DNA of 58,470 nt. It comes from Nocardioidaceae bacterium. Its GTDB lineage: Bacteria; Actinomycetota; Actinomycetes; Propionibacteriales; Nocardioidaceae. The stretch covers positions 1-58,470 of the forward strand of contig JAURVT010000031.1 in the NCBI GenBank assembly GCA_030655315.1, written 5' to 3'. A program made the position numbers and the translations under genes. The notes under the pieces are model-generated. The model did no database searches and had not been told where the DNA came from. It saw only the letters and a program-made list of their open reading frames with translations. This document shows, in pieces, positions 8,179-16,001 of the stretch. Position 1 is the stretch's first letter. Each line of letters opens with the position of its first letter.

Positions 8179-9327
8179 ATGACGCAGGACTACTACGAGC
8201 TGCTCGGCGTCGGCCGCGAGGCCACGCCCGAGGAGATCAAGAAGGCCTACCGCCGCAAGGCACGCACGCTCCACCCGGACGTGAACCCCGACGCGAACCC
8301 CGACGAGTTCAAGGCCGTCGGCATGGCGTACGAGGTGCTGGCCGACCCCGAGAAGCGGGCGATGTACGACCGGGGCGGCGACCCGTTCAACGGCGGCGGC
8401 ATGGGCGGCCAGGGCCAGGGCTTCAACTTCAACGACATCATGGACGCCTTCTTCGGCCAGGGCGGCACCCAGCGCGGACCCCGCACCCGGAGCCGACGCG
8501 GCCAGGACGCGCTCATCCGGCTCGGCATCGAGCTGTCCGAGGCCGCCTTCGGCGTCGCTCGCGACCTCACGGTCCACACCGCCATCCTGTGCACCACGTG
8601 CGAGGGCAGCGGCGCGCGCGAGGGCTCCGAGCCCGTCACCTGCGGCACCTGCCACGGCCGCGGCGAGGTCCAGCACGTCCAGCGCTCCTTCCTCGGCGAC
8701 ATCCGCACCGCCCGCCCCTGCCCGACGTGCCAGGGCTACGGCAGCGTCATCCCCGACCCCTGCCCCGAGTGCTCCGGCGACGGCCGCGTCCGCTCCCGTC
8801 GCACCCTGTCGGTCAAGATCCCCGCGGGCGTCGACGACGGCACCCGGGTCCAGCTGGCCGGCGAGGGCGAGGTCGGCCCCGGCGGAGGCCCCCCGGGCGA
8901 CCTCTACGTCGAGGTCGAGGTGGCCCGCCACGCCCTGTTCACGCGTGACGGCGACGACCTCCTGTGCGACGTCAGCCTCCCCATGACCGCCGCCGCCCTC
9001 GGCACCCGTATCGACCTCCCCACCCTCGAGGCCGACACCGGGGCCGAGGACGTCGAGGCCACCATCCCGCTCGACGTCGCCTCCGGCACCCAGTCCGGCG
9101 AGCAGATGGTCGTCCGCGGCCGCGGCGTCCCCCGCCTGCGCACCGGCGGTCGCGGCGACCTCCGCGTCCGCGTGGTCGTCCAGACCCCCGAGCGGATCGA
9201 CGACGAGCAGCGCGCCCTGCTCGAGCAGCTCGCCGAGCTCCGCGGCGAGGACCGCACCGCCGGCGAGTTCAGCTCGCCGCACAAGGGCGTGTTCTCACGT
9301 CTTCGCGACGCCTTCCACTCCCGCTGA
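8179..9327 (+). CDS. dnaJ: Chaperone protein DnaJ (DnaJ2 type)
   Basis: 382 residues. J domain at 1-70 with HPD at 32-34, a Gly/Phe linker (GGGMGGQGQGFNFND) and four zinc-binding CxxCxGxG repeats from residue 138 on (CTTCEGSG, CGTCHGRG, CPTCQGYG, CPECSGDG), then the substrate-binding C-terminal domains. It stimulates DnaK ATPase and presents unfolded clients. This second, hrcA-linked dnaJ is typical of actinobacteria, which keep another copy in the dnaK operon. It is expressed with hrcA from the CIRCE-controlled promoter. Confidence 0.94.
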   Translation: MTQDYYELLGVGREATPEEIKKAYRRKARTLHPDVNPDANPDEFKAVGMAYEVLADPEKRAMYDRGGDPFNGGGMGGQGQGFNFNDIMDAFFGQGGTQRGPRTRSRRGQDALIRLGIELSEAAFGVARDLTVHTAILCTTCEGSGAREGSEPVTCGTCHGRGEVQHVQRSFLGDIRTARPCPTCQGYGSVIPDPCPECSGDGRVRSRRTLSVKIPAGVDDGTRVQLAGEGEVGPGGGPPGDLYVEVEVARHALFTRDGDDLLCDVSLPMTAAALGTRIDLPTLEADTGAEDVEATIPLDVASGTQSGEQMVVRGRGVPRLRTGGRGDLRVRVVVQTPERIDDEQRALLEQLAELRGEDRTAGEFSSPHKGVFSRLRDAFHSR

Positions 9328-9395
9328 CCCTGAGGCGCCCGGCATCCGGCCCCCGTACGGGCAGAGATGTCGATCTCCTGCTCCACCGGAGGGAC

Positions 9396-9551
9396 GAATC
9401 GGCGTATGGCCACGCCACGCGGTCATTCGCCGATTCTCAGGCCGTCGCCCCGCCGTCCTCGTCGCGCCTTGCGTCGACGGAGAGCACCGCCAGCAGGAGC
9501 AGCGCGAACGACTCGAGTCGAGTCCGCCTGCGAACGACTCGAGATCGAGCC
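9396..9551. repeat. Inverted and direct repeats downstream of dnaJ
   Basis: The 235-nt gap between convergent dnaJ and the next minus-strand gene holds GAATCGGCG (9396-9404) facing CGCCGATTC (9428-9436), a 9-bp stem with a 23-nt loop, and a 14-nt direct repeat GCGAACGACTCGAG at 9504-9517 and 9530-9543 (period 26), each followed by TCGAG. No gene is visible. The hairpin may terminate dnaJ transcription. Confidence 0.6.
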
Positions 9552-9562
9552 CCGCGGCCCGG

Positions 9563-10738
9563 TCAGTCCTCGGTGGGCCGGGTGTCGGCGGCCTTGACGC
9601 GGAGTTCGCGGGCGCGCTGCTCGCGGCGGCGGCCGGCGCGGAGGCGGGTGTCGCGACGGGTGCTCCACTCGGCGACGAAGGTGTCGATCACCAGGGCTTG
9701 GGCGGTGGTGGCGGGGGTGGCGGGGGAGGTGCGGGTGGCGGCCGCGGCGTGCTCGGTGAGCAGGAAGACCGCCATCGGGCTCATCGGCAGGCCCGCCTGC
9801 TCGCCCACGGCCTGGGCGGTGTGGCGGCCGGCCAGCTCGAGGTCGCCGTCGAGGTCGGCCGCGAACGCGAGGCCGGCGTGGGCGAACGACACCGACCAGC
9901 GGTTCTCGCGCCGGGTGCGCAGGCCCACGTGGTCCTCGAGCAGCAGCCGGTCGGCGGCGCGGCGGCGTCCGCTCGCCAGCGCGAGGGCGCTCATGGACAC
10001 CTCGGCGCGCTCGCGGTAGCTGGCGTAGCGGCGGTCGCGGGGGAGCATGTCGCGGACGGCGCCGAACGTCTCGATGCAGCGCGCGAAGTGCGAGCGCGCC
10101 ATCTCGTCGTCGCCGTGCAGCCGTGCGGCGCACCCCTCCTGCACCAGCAGCTCCCCGAGCAGACGGGTCGCGGTGGCCTCCAGGTAGCGCATCGGGTCGT
10201 GGGACGCGAGCACGTCGACCCGGTCGATCCAGCGCTCGGCGAGGTCGTGCACCCCCAGCTCCACCCAGCAGGCCGCGAGTGCGACCCCCGTGTGGCCGAG
10301 CAGGAAGCGGTGGTGGGGGACGAGGTCGTGCCGGCGGATCGCGAGCTGGTCCTCGCACCGCAGGCTCGCGTCGATCGCGAGGTCGTAGGCGACCGCGGTG
10401 TCACGGGCGATGGCACCGGCCAGGGCCCGCAGCGACTCGGCCAGGCAGCGCCACGCCGGCTGCGCGTCCCCGGCCGCGTCGGCGGCGATGATCAGCTCGC
10501 GGACCGAGCGGTGCGCCTCGCGCAGGTCGCTCGTCTCGATCGCCGCGACGACCGCCAGGTAGAGCGCCCAGCAGGCGTGCTCGGGGTCGGCGGCGGAGTC
10601 GGCCGTCTCCTGGTCGAGCACCTCGCGGGCGTGGGCGGCCGCGGCGACGCCGTCCCCGGACTGCGCGCGCAGCAGCCAGCGCTGCCACTCGTGCGACCCG
10701 GACCTCGGCTGGCCGGACCGGACCCCCGTCGCGTCCAT
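9563..10738 (-). CDS. Hypothetical helical-repeat (TPR-like) protein
   Basis: 391 residues from the ATG at 10738; a GTG two codons upstream and a longer in-frame extension exist but have no obvious ribosome site. The protein is almost entirely alpha-helical, with repeated Ala/Leu/Arg-rich helix pairs of TPR spacing (for example HEWQRWLLRAQSGDG, AERWIDRVDVLASH and LELAGRHTAQAVGEQAG), no signal peptide and no membrane segment. The tail is basic (RRREQRARELRVKAAD). I recognise no enzyme motif. It resembles the helical regions that precede output domains in some actinobacterial signalling proteins, but no output domain is present. It occupies the slot where rsmE usually sits. Confidence 0.6.
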   Translation of the reverse strand: MDATGVRSGQPRSGSHEWQRWLLRAQSGDGVAAAAHAREVLDQETADSAADPEHACWALYLAVVAAIETSDLREAHRSVRELIIAADAAGDAQPAWRCLAESLRALAGAIARDTAVAYDLAIDASLRCEDQLAIRRHDLVPHHRFLLGHTGVALAACWVELGVHDLAERWIDRVDVLASHDPMRYLEATATRLLGELLVQEGCAARLHGDDEMARSHFARCIETFGAVRDMLPRDRRYASYRERAEVSMSALALASGRRRAADRLLLEDHVGLRTRRENRWSVSFAHAGLAFAADLDGDLELAGRHTAQAVGEQAGLPMSPMAVFLLTEHAAAATRTSPATPATTAQALVIDTFVAEWSTRRDTRLRAGRRREQRARELRVKAADTRPTED

Positions 10739-10818
10739 GGCCACATCATCCACTGCCGGGGGTCCGCCCGTCGGCCGGACGTGGTGACAAGTCGGTACCA
10801 CCTGTCGGGACCCGCGCG

Positions 10819-10824
10819 TACGAT
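10819..10824 (+). promoter_or_regulatory. -10 element upstream of phoH
   Basis: TACGAT with no good -35. Transcription would start near 10831, about 45 nt before the phoH ATG and at or next to a small ORF (ATG 10829). Confidence 0.45.
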
Positions 10825-10828
10825 GGGG

Positions 10829-10879
10829 ATGAAACGCCACCGACCCGACAGGAGCCGAGCCCCCCAGGGGTGCCGATGA
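10829..10879 (+). CDS. Possible 16-residue upstream ORF overlapping phoH
   Basis: ATG at 10829 opens a 16-codon frame (MKRHRPDRSRAPQGCR) whose TGA at 10877-10879 overlaps the phoH ATG (ATGA). It starts 4 nt after the TACGAT hexamer, so it could be read from a leaderless transcript and be coupled to phoH. Its arginine-rich composition may just reflect GC content. It is only a candidate. Confidence 0.25.
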   Translation: MKRHRPDRSRAPQGCR

Positions 10880-11862
10880 CTACCGACGACCAGCCCCAGC
10901 ACACCATCTCGGTCCCCTCGAGCGTCGCGATGGTCTCCCTCCTCGGCCCGGCCGACGAGTTCCTCAAGATCATCGAGAGCTCGTTCGACGCCCAGATCCA
11001 CGCCCGCGGCAACACCATCACGGTGCGCGGCGCAGCCCCCGAGGCAGCCCTCGTCGAGCGCCTCGTCGACGAGCTCGTCACGATCATCCGCACCGGCCAG
11101 GGCCTCAGCCCCGAGACGATCGAGCGGTCGGTGTCGATCCTGCGCACCGAGACCAAGGAGCACCCCGCGGAGGTGCTGAGCCTCAACATCCTGTCCAACC
11201 GTGGCCGCACCATCCGTCCCAAGACGCTGAACCAGAAGCGCTACGTCGACGCGATCGACCGGCACACCGTGGTCTTCGGCATCGGCCCGGCCGGCACCGG
11301 CAAGACCTACCTCGCGATGGCCAAGGCCGTCCAGGCGCTGCAGGCCAAGGAGGTCAACCGGATCATTCTCACGCGTCCGGCCGTCGAGGCGGGCGAGAGC
11401 CTGGGCTTCCTGCCCGGCACGCTGAGCGAGAAGATCGACCCGTACCTGCGCCCGCTGTACGACGCGCTGCACGACATGCTCGACCCCGAGCTGATCCCCA
11501 AGCTGCTCACCGCCGGCACCATCGAGGTCGCGCCGCTCGCCTACATGCGCGGTCGCACGCTCAACGACGCGTTCATCATCCTCGACGAGGCGCAGAACAC
11601 CTCGCAGGAGCAGATGAAGATGTTCCTCACCCGCCTGGGGTTCGGCTCCAAGATGGTCGTCACCGGCGACGTCACGCAGGTCGACCTGCCCAGCCCCAAG
11701 TCCTCGGGCCTGCGGGTGGTGCAGAACGTCCTCGACGAGGTCGACGACATCCACTTCGCGCGCCTGACCAGCACCGACGTCGTCCGCCACAAGCTCGTCG
11801 GCCGGATCGTGGCCGCCTACGACACCTACGAGGACGCCGGTGAACGTCGACGTACTCAATGA
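10876..11862 (+). CDS. phoH: PhoH family ATPase / RNA-linked protein
   Basis: 328 residues from the ATG at 10876, chosen because AGGGG lies 5 nt upstream; a GTG at 10870 would add two residues. An N-terminal KH-like region (ISVPSSVAMVSLLGPADEFLKIIE) precedes the PhoH ATPase with Walker A GPAGTGKT at residues 137-144 and Walker B FIILDEAQN near 234, followed by TGDVTQVDLP. PhoH proteins are P-loop NTPases associated with ribosome maturation; the partner YbeY follows, overlapping by 23 nt, the standard arrangement. Confidence 0.93.
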   Translation: MTTDDQPQHTISVPSSVAMVSLLGPADEFLKIIESSFDAQIHARGNTITVRGAAPEAALVERLVDELVTIIRTGQGLSPETIERSVSILRTETKEHPAEVLSLNILSNRGRTIRPKTLNQKRYVDAIDRHTVVFGIGPAGTGKTYLAMAKAVQALQAKEVNRIILTRPAVEAGESLGFLPGTLSEKIDPYLRPLYDALHDMLDPELIPKLLTAGTIEVAPLAYMRGRTLNDAFIILDEAQNTSQEQMKMFLTRLGFGSKMVVTGDVTQVDLPSPKSSGLRVVQNVLDEVDDIHFARLTSTDVVRHKLVGRIVAAYDTYEDAGERRRTQ

Positions 11863-12322
11863 GTCCGGCGTCCCGGTCGACGTCGAGGAGCTGACCCGGC
11901 TCTGCCGGTTCGCGATGCGCCGGATGCGCCTGCACCCGGCCACCGAGCTGTGCCTGCGCCTCGTCGAGCCCGACACCATCACCGTGCTCAACGAGCAGTG
12001 GATGGGCAAGCAGGGACCCACCGACGTCCTGTCGTTCCCCATGGACGAGCTCAGCCCCGGGCGTGACGACGCCGAGGCGCCCGAGGGCTACCTCGGCGAC
12101 ATCGCGTTGTGCCCCCAGGTCGCCGAACAGCAGGCCCCCGGCCTGGGCCGCGAGACCCTCGACGAGATCCGGCTGCTCACCGTCCACGGCATCCTGCACC
12201 TGCTGGGCTACGACCACGCCGAGCCCGAGGAGCACCGCGAGATGTTCGGTCTCCAGGACACCCTGCTCGCCGAGTGGCAGGTCGCCCGTGAGGGCGGGGA
12301 CGTCGAGGCCGCGGCGACCTGA
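11840..12322 (+). CDS. ybeY: Endoribonuclease YbeY
   Basis: 160 residues from a GTG at 11840, inside the end of phoH. The catalytic zinc site HGILHLLGYDH has ligands H116, H120 and H126. LSFPMDE and GDIALC are the other family blocks. YbeY participates in 16S rRNA 3' end maturation and ribosome quality control together with Era, which lies three genes downstream. The stop overlaps the CNNM start (TGATG). Confidence 0.94.
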   Translation: MNVDVLNESGVPVDVEELTRLCRFAMRRMRLHPATELCLRLVEPDTITVLNEQWMGKQGPTDVLSFPMDELSPGRDDAEAPEGYLGDIALCPQVAEQQAPGLGRETLDEIRLLTVHGILHLLGYDHAEPEEHREMFGLQDTLLAEWQVAREGGDVEAAAT

Positions 12323-13644
12323 TGACCGGCGACGTCTGGCTAGGCGGTACCGCGATCGTGCTCGCCTTCGTGGCCGGGCTCCTGGCCAGCGCCGACGCCG
12401 CGCTGTCGTCGTTCTCGCCGGCCCGCGCTGACGAGCTGGTGCGGGAGCAGCGCGGGGGAGCGACCCGCCTGCGCCAGGTGCTGGAGGACCCCGCCCGCTA
12501 CATCAACACCGTGCTGCTGCTGCGCATGGTGGCCGAGACGACCTCGGTCGTCCTCGTCGCGTTCGTCGTCGCGGGGCTGATCGAGGGCACCTGGGCCCGC
12601 GTGCTCGTCGCCGCCGGGATCATGGTGGTCGTCTCCTACGTCGCCATCGGCGTCGGCCCCCGCACGCTCGGGCTGCAGAACTCCGAGCGCATCGCGCTGC
12701 TCTCCGCCGGGCCGGTCGCCGCCGTCACCCGCGTCCTCGGCCCGGTGCCCCGGCTGCTGATCCTGCTCGGCAACGCCCTCACGCCCGGCAAAGGGCTGCG
12801 CGAGGGCCCGTTCGCGTCCGAGGCCGAGCTGCGCGAGCTCGTCGACCGCGCCGAGGCGAGCATGCTCATCGAGTCCGGCGAGAGCCGGATGATCCACTCC
12901 GTCTTCGAGCTGGGCGACACCATCGTCCGCGAGGTCATGGTGCCGCGCACCGACATGGTCTTCGTCGAGCACCACAAGACGCTGCGGCAGGCGATGTCGC
13001 TGGCCTTGCGCAGCGGCTACTCGCGGATCCCGGTGACGGGCGAGAACCTCGACGACGTCGTCGGCATGGTCTACCTCAAGGACGTCACCAAGCGCGTCTT
13101 CGACGACCACGCCTCCGAGACCACCGAGCGGGTCGAGGCCTGGATGCGTCCGTGCTTCTACGTGCCCGACTCCAAGCCCGTCGACGCGCTGCTGCGCGAG
13201 ATGCAGGCCCAGCGCATGCACGTGGCCGTCGTCATCGACGAGTACGGCGGCACCGCCGGCCTGGTCACGATCGAGGACGTGCTGGAGGAGATCGTCGGCG
13301 AGATCACCGACGAGTACGACGCGCCGCCCGACGCCGTCGAGCGGCTCGCCGGCGGCGCGGTCCGGCTGAGCGCGCGGTTCGACGTCGACGACCTGGAGGA
13401 GGTCGTGGGCGTCGCGGTGCACGACGACGACGTCGACTCCGTCGGGGGCCTGATGGCCAAGTACCTCGGCAAGGTCCCGATCCCGGGCAGCACGGTCGAG
13501 ATCTCCGGCCTCACCTTCGAGGCCGAGGCGCCCAGCGGGCGACGCAACCGCATCGGCACCGTCCTCGTCACCCGGCCCGACGACACCGGCGAGGTCGCCC
13601 CCTCGGTACGGTGGGGCCATGTCGCAGCCGACCGACAGTCCTGA
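12322..13644 (+). CDS. CNNM/CorC-family membrane protein (DUF21-CBS-CorC_HlyC)
   Basis: 440 residues. The N-terminal 190 residues form the DUF21 membrane domain with about four hydrophobic segments. Two CBS domains follow (FELGDTIVREVMVPRTDMVFV to roughly residue 320, including MHVAVVIDEYGGTAGLVTIEDVLEEIVGEI), then the CorC_HlyC domain to about 425. Family members move or sense Mg2+ or other divalent cations; 'hemolysin C' is a legacy name. It is conserved between ybeY and era in actinobacteria. A promoter for the next genes lies inside its last codons. Confidence 0.88.
   Translation: MTGDVWLGGTAIVLAFVAGLLASADAALSSFSPARADELVREQRGGATRLRQVLEDPARYINTVLLLRMVAETTSVVLVAFVVAGLIEGTWARVLVAAGIMVVVSYVAIGVGPRTLGLQNSERIALLSAGPVAAVTRVLGPVPRLLILLGNALTPGKGLREGPFASEAELRELVDRAEASMLIESGESRMIHSVFELGDTIVREVMVPRTDMVFVEHHKTLRQAMSLALRSGYSRIPVTGENLDDVVGMVYLKDVTKRVFDDHASETTERVEAWMRPCFYVPDSKPVDALLREMQAQRMHVAVVIDEYGGTAGLVTIEDVLEEIVGEITDEYDAPPDAVERLAGGAVRLSARFDVDDLEEVVGVAVHDDDVDSVGGLMAKYLGKVPIPGSTVEISGLTFEAEAPSGRRNRIGTVLVTRPDDTGEVAPSVRWGHVAADRQS
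13607..13612 (+). promoter_or_regulatory. Leaderless-type -10 for the cytidine-deaminase-like gene and era
   Basis: TACGGT followed by exactly six bases and the ATG at 13619. It lies inside the CNNM coding region and would give a leaderless mRNA. Confidence 0.55.
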
Positions 13645-13966
13645 GGACGTCAAGATCCTGACGCTCGCCCGCACCACGCGGGCCCGCGTCGGCGCACCCG
13701 AGGGTGCCGCCGTCCGCGACACCACCGGCCGCACCTACACCGCCGCGACCGTCGAGCTCGACTCGCTGCGCATCTCGGCCCTCGGCCTCGCCGTGGCGAT
13801 GGCCGTCTCGTCGGGCGCCGACGGCGTCGAGGCCGCCGCCGTCGCCACCGAGGCCAGCGCGGTCACCGACACCGACCTCGCGGCCGTCCGCGACCTCGGC
13901 GGCTCCGACGTGCGCGTGTTCCTCGCCGACCCCGCCGGCCGTCCCCAGCAGGTCGTCACCACGTGA
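13619..13966 (+). CDS. Cytidine-deaminase-fold protein without catalytic residues
   Basis: 115 residues. The helical/strand pattern (LARTTRARVGAPEGAAVRDTTGRTYTAATVELDSLRISALGLAVAMA split over the fold) matches small cytidine deaminases, but both zinc motifs are missing: there is no C/HAE and no PCxxC. The Mycobacterium tuberculosis gene at the same position (Rv2365c) is an equivalent conserved protein of unknown role. The stop overlaps the era start (GTGAG), indicating tight coupling. Its role is probably non-catalytic, possibly linked to Era or ribosome assembly. Confidence 0.75.
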   Translation: MSQPTDSPEDVKILTLARTTRARVGAPEGAAVRDTTGRTYTAATVELDSLRISALGLAVAMAVSSGADGVEAAAVATEASAVTDTDLAAVRDLGGSDVRVFLADPAGRPQQVVTT

Positions 13967-14889
13967 GCGCCCCCAGCGGCTTCCGCTCCGGCTTCGCCTG
14001 CTTCGTGGGCCGGCCCAACGCCGGCAAGTCCACGCTGACCAACGCGCTCGTCGGCGACAAGGTGGCGATCACGTCGTCGCGCCCGCAGACCACCCGGCAC
14101 GCGATCCGCGGGCTCGTCCACCGCGACGACGCGCAGCTCGTGCTCGTCGACACCCCCGGTCTGCACCGCCCGCGCACCCTCCTCGGCGAGCGTCTCAACG
14201 ACCTCGTCCGCACGACGTGGGCCGAGGTCGACGTCGTCGGCGTGTGCCTGCCGTCGGACCAGAAGATCGGCCCCGGCGACCGATACCTCGTGGGCGAGGT
14301 CGCCAAGCTGCGCCGCAAGCCCGTCTTCGCGATCGCGACCAAGACCGACCTGGTCAAGCCCGACCGCCTCGCCGAGCACATCTCCCAGATCGCCGCGCTC
14401 GGCGAGGAGCTGGGCGTGACCTGGCAGGAGGTCGTGCCGGTGTCGGCACACTCCGGCGACCAGGTCCAGCTGCTGGCCGACCTCCTCGTCACGTCGCTGC
14501 CCGAGGGCCCGATGATGTATCCCGAGGGCCACCTCACCGACGAGCCCGAGGAGACCCTGGTCGCCGAGCTCGTCCGCGAGGCCGCCCTCGAGGGCGTCCG
14601 CGACGAGCTCCCGCACTCGCTGGCCGTCGTCGTCGAGGAGATGGGCCCTCGCGAGGACCGCCCCGCCGACAAGCCGCTGATCGACATCCGCGCCCACCTG
14701 TTCGTGGAGCGCGACAGCCAGAAGGGCATCATCATCGGCGCCAAGGGCGCCCGCCTGAAGAAGATCGGCGCCGACTCCCGCCAGCAGATCGAGCGCCTCC
14801 TCGGCACCCCGGTCTACCTCGACCTCCACGTCAAGGTCGCCAAGGACTGGCAGCGCGACCCCCGCCAGCTCCGGCGCCTGGGCTTCTAG
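13963..14889 (+). CDS. era: GTPase Era
   Basis: 308 residues from a GTG at 13963 overlapping the previous stop. G1 GRPNAGKST at residues 16-24, G3 DTPG near 64, G4 TKTD near 126, and a C-terminal KH domain from about 230 (GIIIGAKGARLKKIG). Era binds the 3' end of 16S rRNA and helps 30S assembly. It is co-transcribed with phoH, ybeY, the CNNM gene and the deaminase-like gene, a conserved module. Confidence 0.95.
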   Translation: MSAPSGFRSGFACFVGRPNAGKSTLTNALVGDKVAITSSRPQTTRHAIRGLVHRDDAQLVLVDTPGLHRPRTLLGERLNDLVRTTWAEVDVVGVCLPSDQKIGPGDRYLVGEVAKLRRKPVFAIATKTDLVKPDRLAEHISQIAALGEELGVTWQEVVPVSAHSGDQVQLLADLLVTSLPEGPMMYPEGHLTDEPEETLVAELVREAALEGVRDELPHSLAVVVEEMGPREDRPADKPLIDIRAHLFVERDSQKGIIIGAKGARLKKIGADSRQQIERLLGTPVYLDLHVKVAKDWQRDPRQLRRLGF

Positions 14890-14975
14890 CCCCTCGATCC
14901 GTCGGTCCCACCCCGCTGATCCGTCGGTCCGGCCCCATCGGTCCGTCGGTCCGGCCCCATCGGTCCGTCGCGTCC
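14889..14975. repeat. Short tandem repeat after era
   Basis: About four degenerate copies of a roughly 20-nt unit with core ATCSGTCCGTCGGTCC plus a CCCC spacer: ATCCGTCGGTCC at 14895, ATCCGTCGGTCC near 14919, then two near-identical 22-nt copies (CCCCATCGGTCCGTCGGTCC). It separates the convergent genes era and the minus-strand lipoprotein gene. Confidence 0.75.
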
Positions 14976-15036
14976 GCCCGTGCATCCGCCGGTTCCAGCG
15001 GTCGGCGGCGTCGGGTCGGCTCGGTGGTTGCTGCGG

Positions 15037-15957
15037 CTACCGGCGGGTCTTGGCGAAGCAGACGGCCCAACGATCGCCGTACTTCCAGAGGTCGGCGGTG
15101 GGGACGATGTAGCCGTACTCGAACGACGCGCTGGTGTCGAGGTAGCGACGGACGGCGGTGGAGCAGCGGCCGCGGACGAAGCTCGTCAGCTCGGAGGTGC
15201 CGGGGAACGCCTTGGAGCCGACGCCCAGCTTGATCGCCGAGACCGAGCGCCAGTTGTGGGCGTCGCGGCACAGGAACGTGCCCGACGCCTGGTTGATGTT
15301 GCTGGAGCGGATGCACTGCAGGTACGGGTTGCCCTTGGCGCCGCGCAGGGAGTTCTTCGCGTTGGCGTCGGGCAGCGGCTCGGCCTTGGTCTGCCCGTTC
15401 TTCAGGACCACGTCGCACCGCACCCAGGTGGCGCCCGCGGCGACCTCGGCCGACGTGGGCACCGAGATGACGAAGTCGAACTGCGACTGCTTCTGGCGCT
15501 CGTCGTCGACGCCCAGGTAGCCCGGCAGGTCGAGCTCGCACGAGCGACGGGCCGCGGCGAAGATCGTCACGCGGTTGCCGCCCTCGATGGCCTGCTTCAC
15601 CGCCGCGTTCTGCGTCGCGACCTTGTAGGTCTGCGCGTTGTGGGTGCCGCCGCACGCGACCGGCGGCGTGGTGAGGGTGGCGATCCGGGCCCGGACGTCG
15701 AGGGTGGCGAGCGTGCGGCACTCGCCGACGACGGGCACGGTCGGTGCCGTCTCGGTGGGCGCGGTGGTGGGCGCCGACGTGGTGGGCGCGTCCGTGGGGT
15801 CGGTGGTGGGCTCGTCGGTCGGCGCCGCCGTGCGGGTCGTGGTGTCGTCCGCGCTCAGCGCGGCGTCCTCGGCCGAGCCGCACCCCGCGACGACGAGCAG
15901 CGCGCACGCCGCGGCGGCCGCGGCGACACGGCGGACTGGGCTGCTGGTGGCTCGCAC
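15037..15957 (-). CDS. Septum-formation-family lipoprotein
   Basis: 306 residues from a GTG. A lipoprotein signal ends with the lipobox LVVAGC near residue 26, followed by a Thr/Pro/Asp-rich linker of about 45 residues. The rest carries paired cysteine motifs: VACGGTHNAQTY, WVRCDVV, CRDAHNWRS and RWAVCFAKT. These match the actinobacterial 'septum formation' domain; some family members affect septation, but the biochemical role is unknown. It is a clear paralogue of the next gene upstream (16002-16880), sharing the C...H...T, W[VL]RCDVV and H[ND]WR blocks in order. Confidence 0.75.
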   Translation of the reverse strand: MRATSSPVRRVAAAAAACALLVVAGCGSAEDAALSADDTTTRTAAPTDEPTTDPTDAPTTSAPTTAPTETAPTVPVVGECRTLATLDVRARIATLTTPPVACGGTHNAQTYKVATQNAAVKQAIEGGNRVTIFAAARRSCELDLPGYLGVDDERQKQSQFDFVISVPTSAEVAAGATWVRCDVVLKNGQTKAEPLPDANAKNSLRGAKGNPYLQCIRSSNINQASGTFLCRDAHNWRSVSAIKLGVGSKAFPGTSELTSFVRGRCSTAVRRYLDTSASFEYGYIVPTADLWKYGDRWAVCFAKTRR

Positions 15958-16001
15958 CGCGTCAGTCTAGGGCGCCGCGGGGTCTCCGGGGACGGCCCGC
16001 G

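Noticed and set aside
12340-13734. 464-codon minus-strand frame opposite the CNNM gene
   Set aside because: Antisense shadow; composition (DVV, GDE, LVL runs) is an echo of the codon pattern of the real gene.
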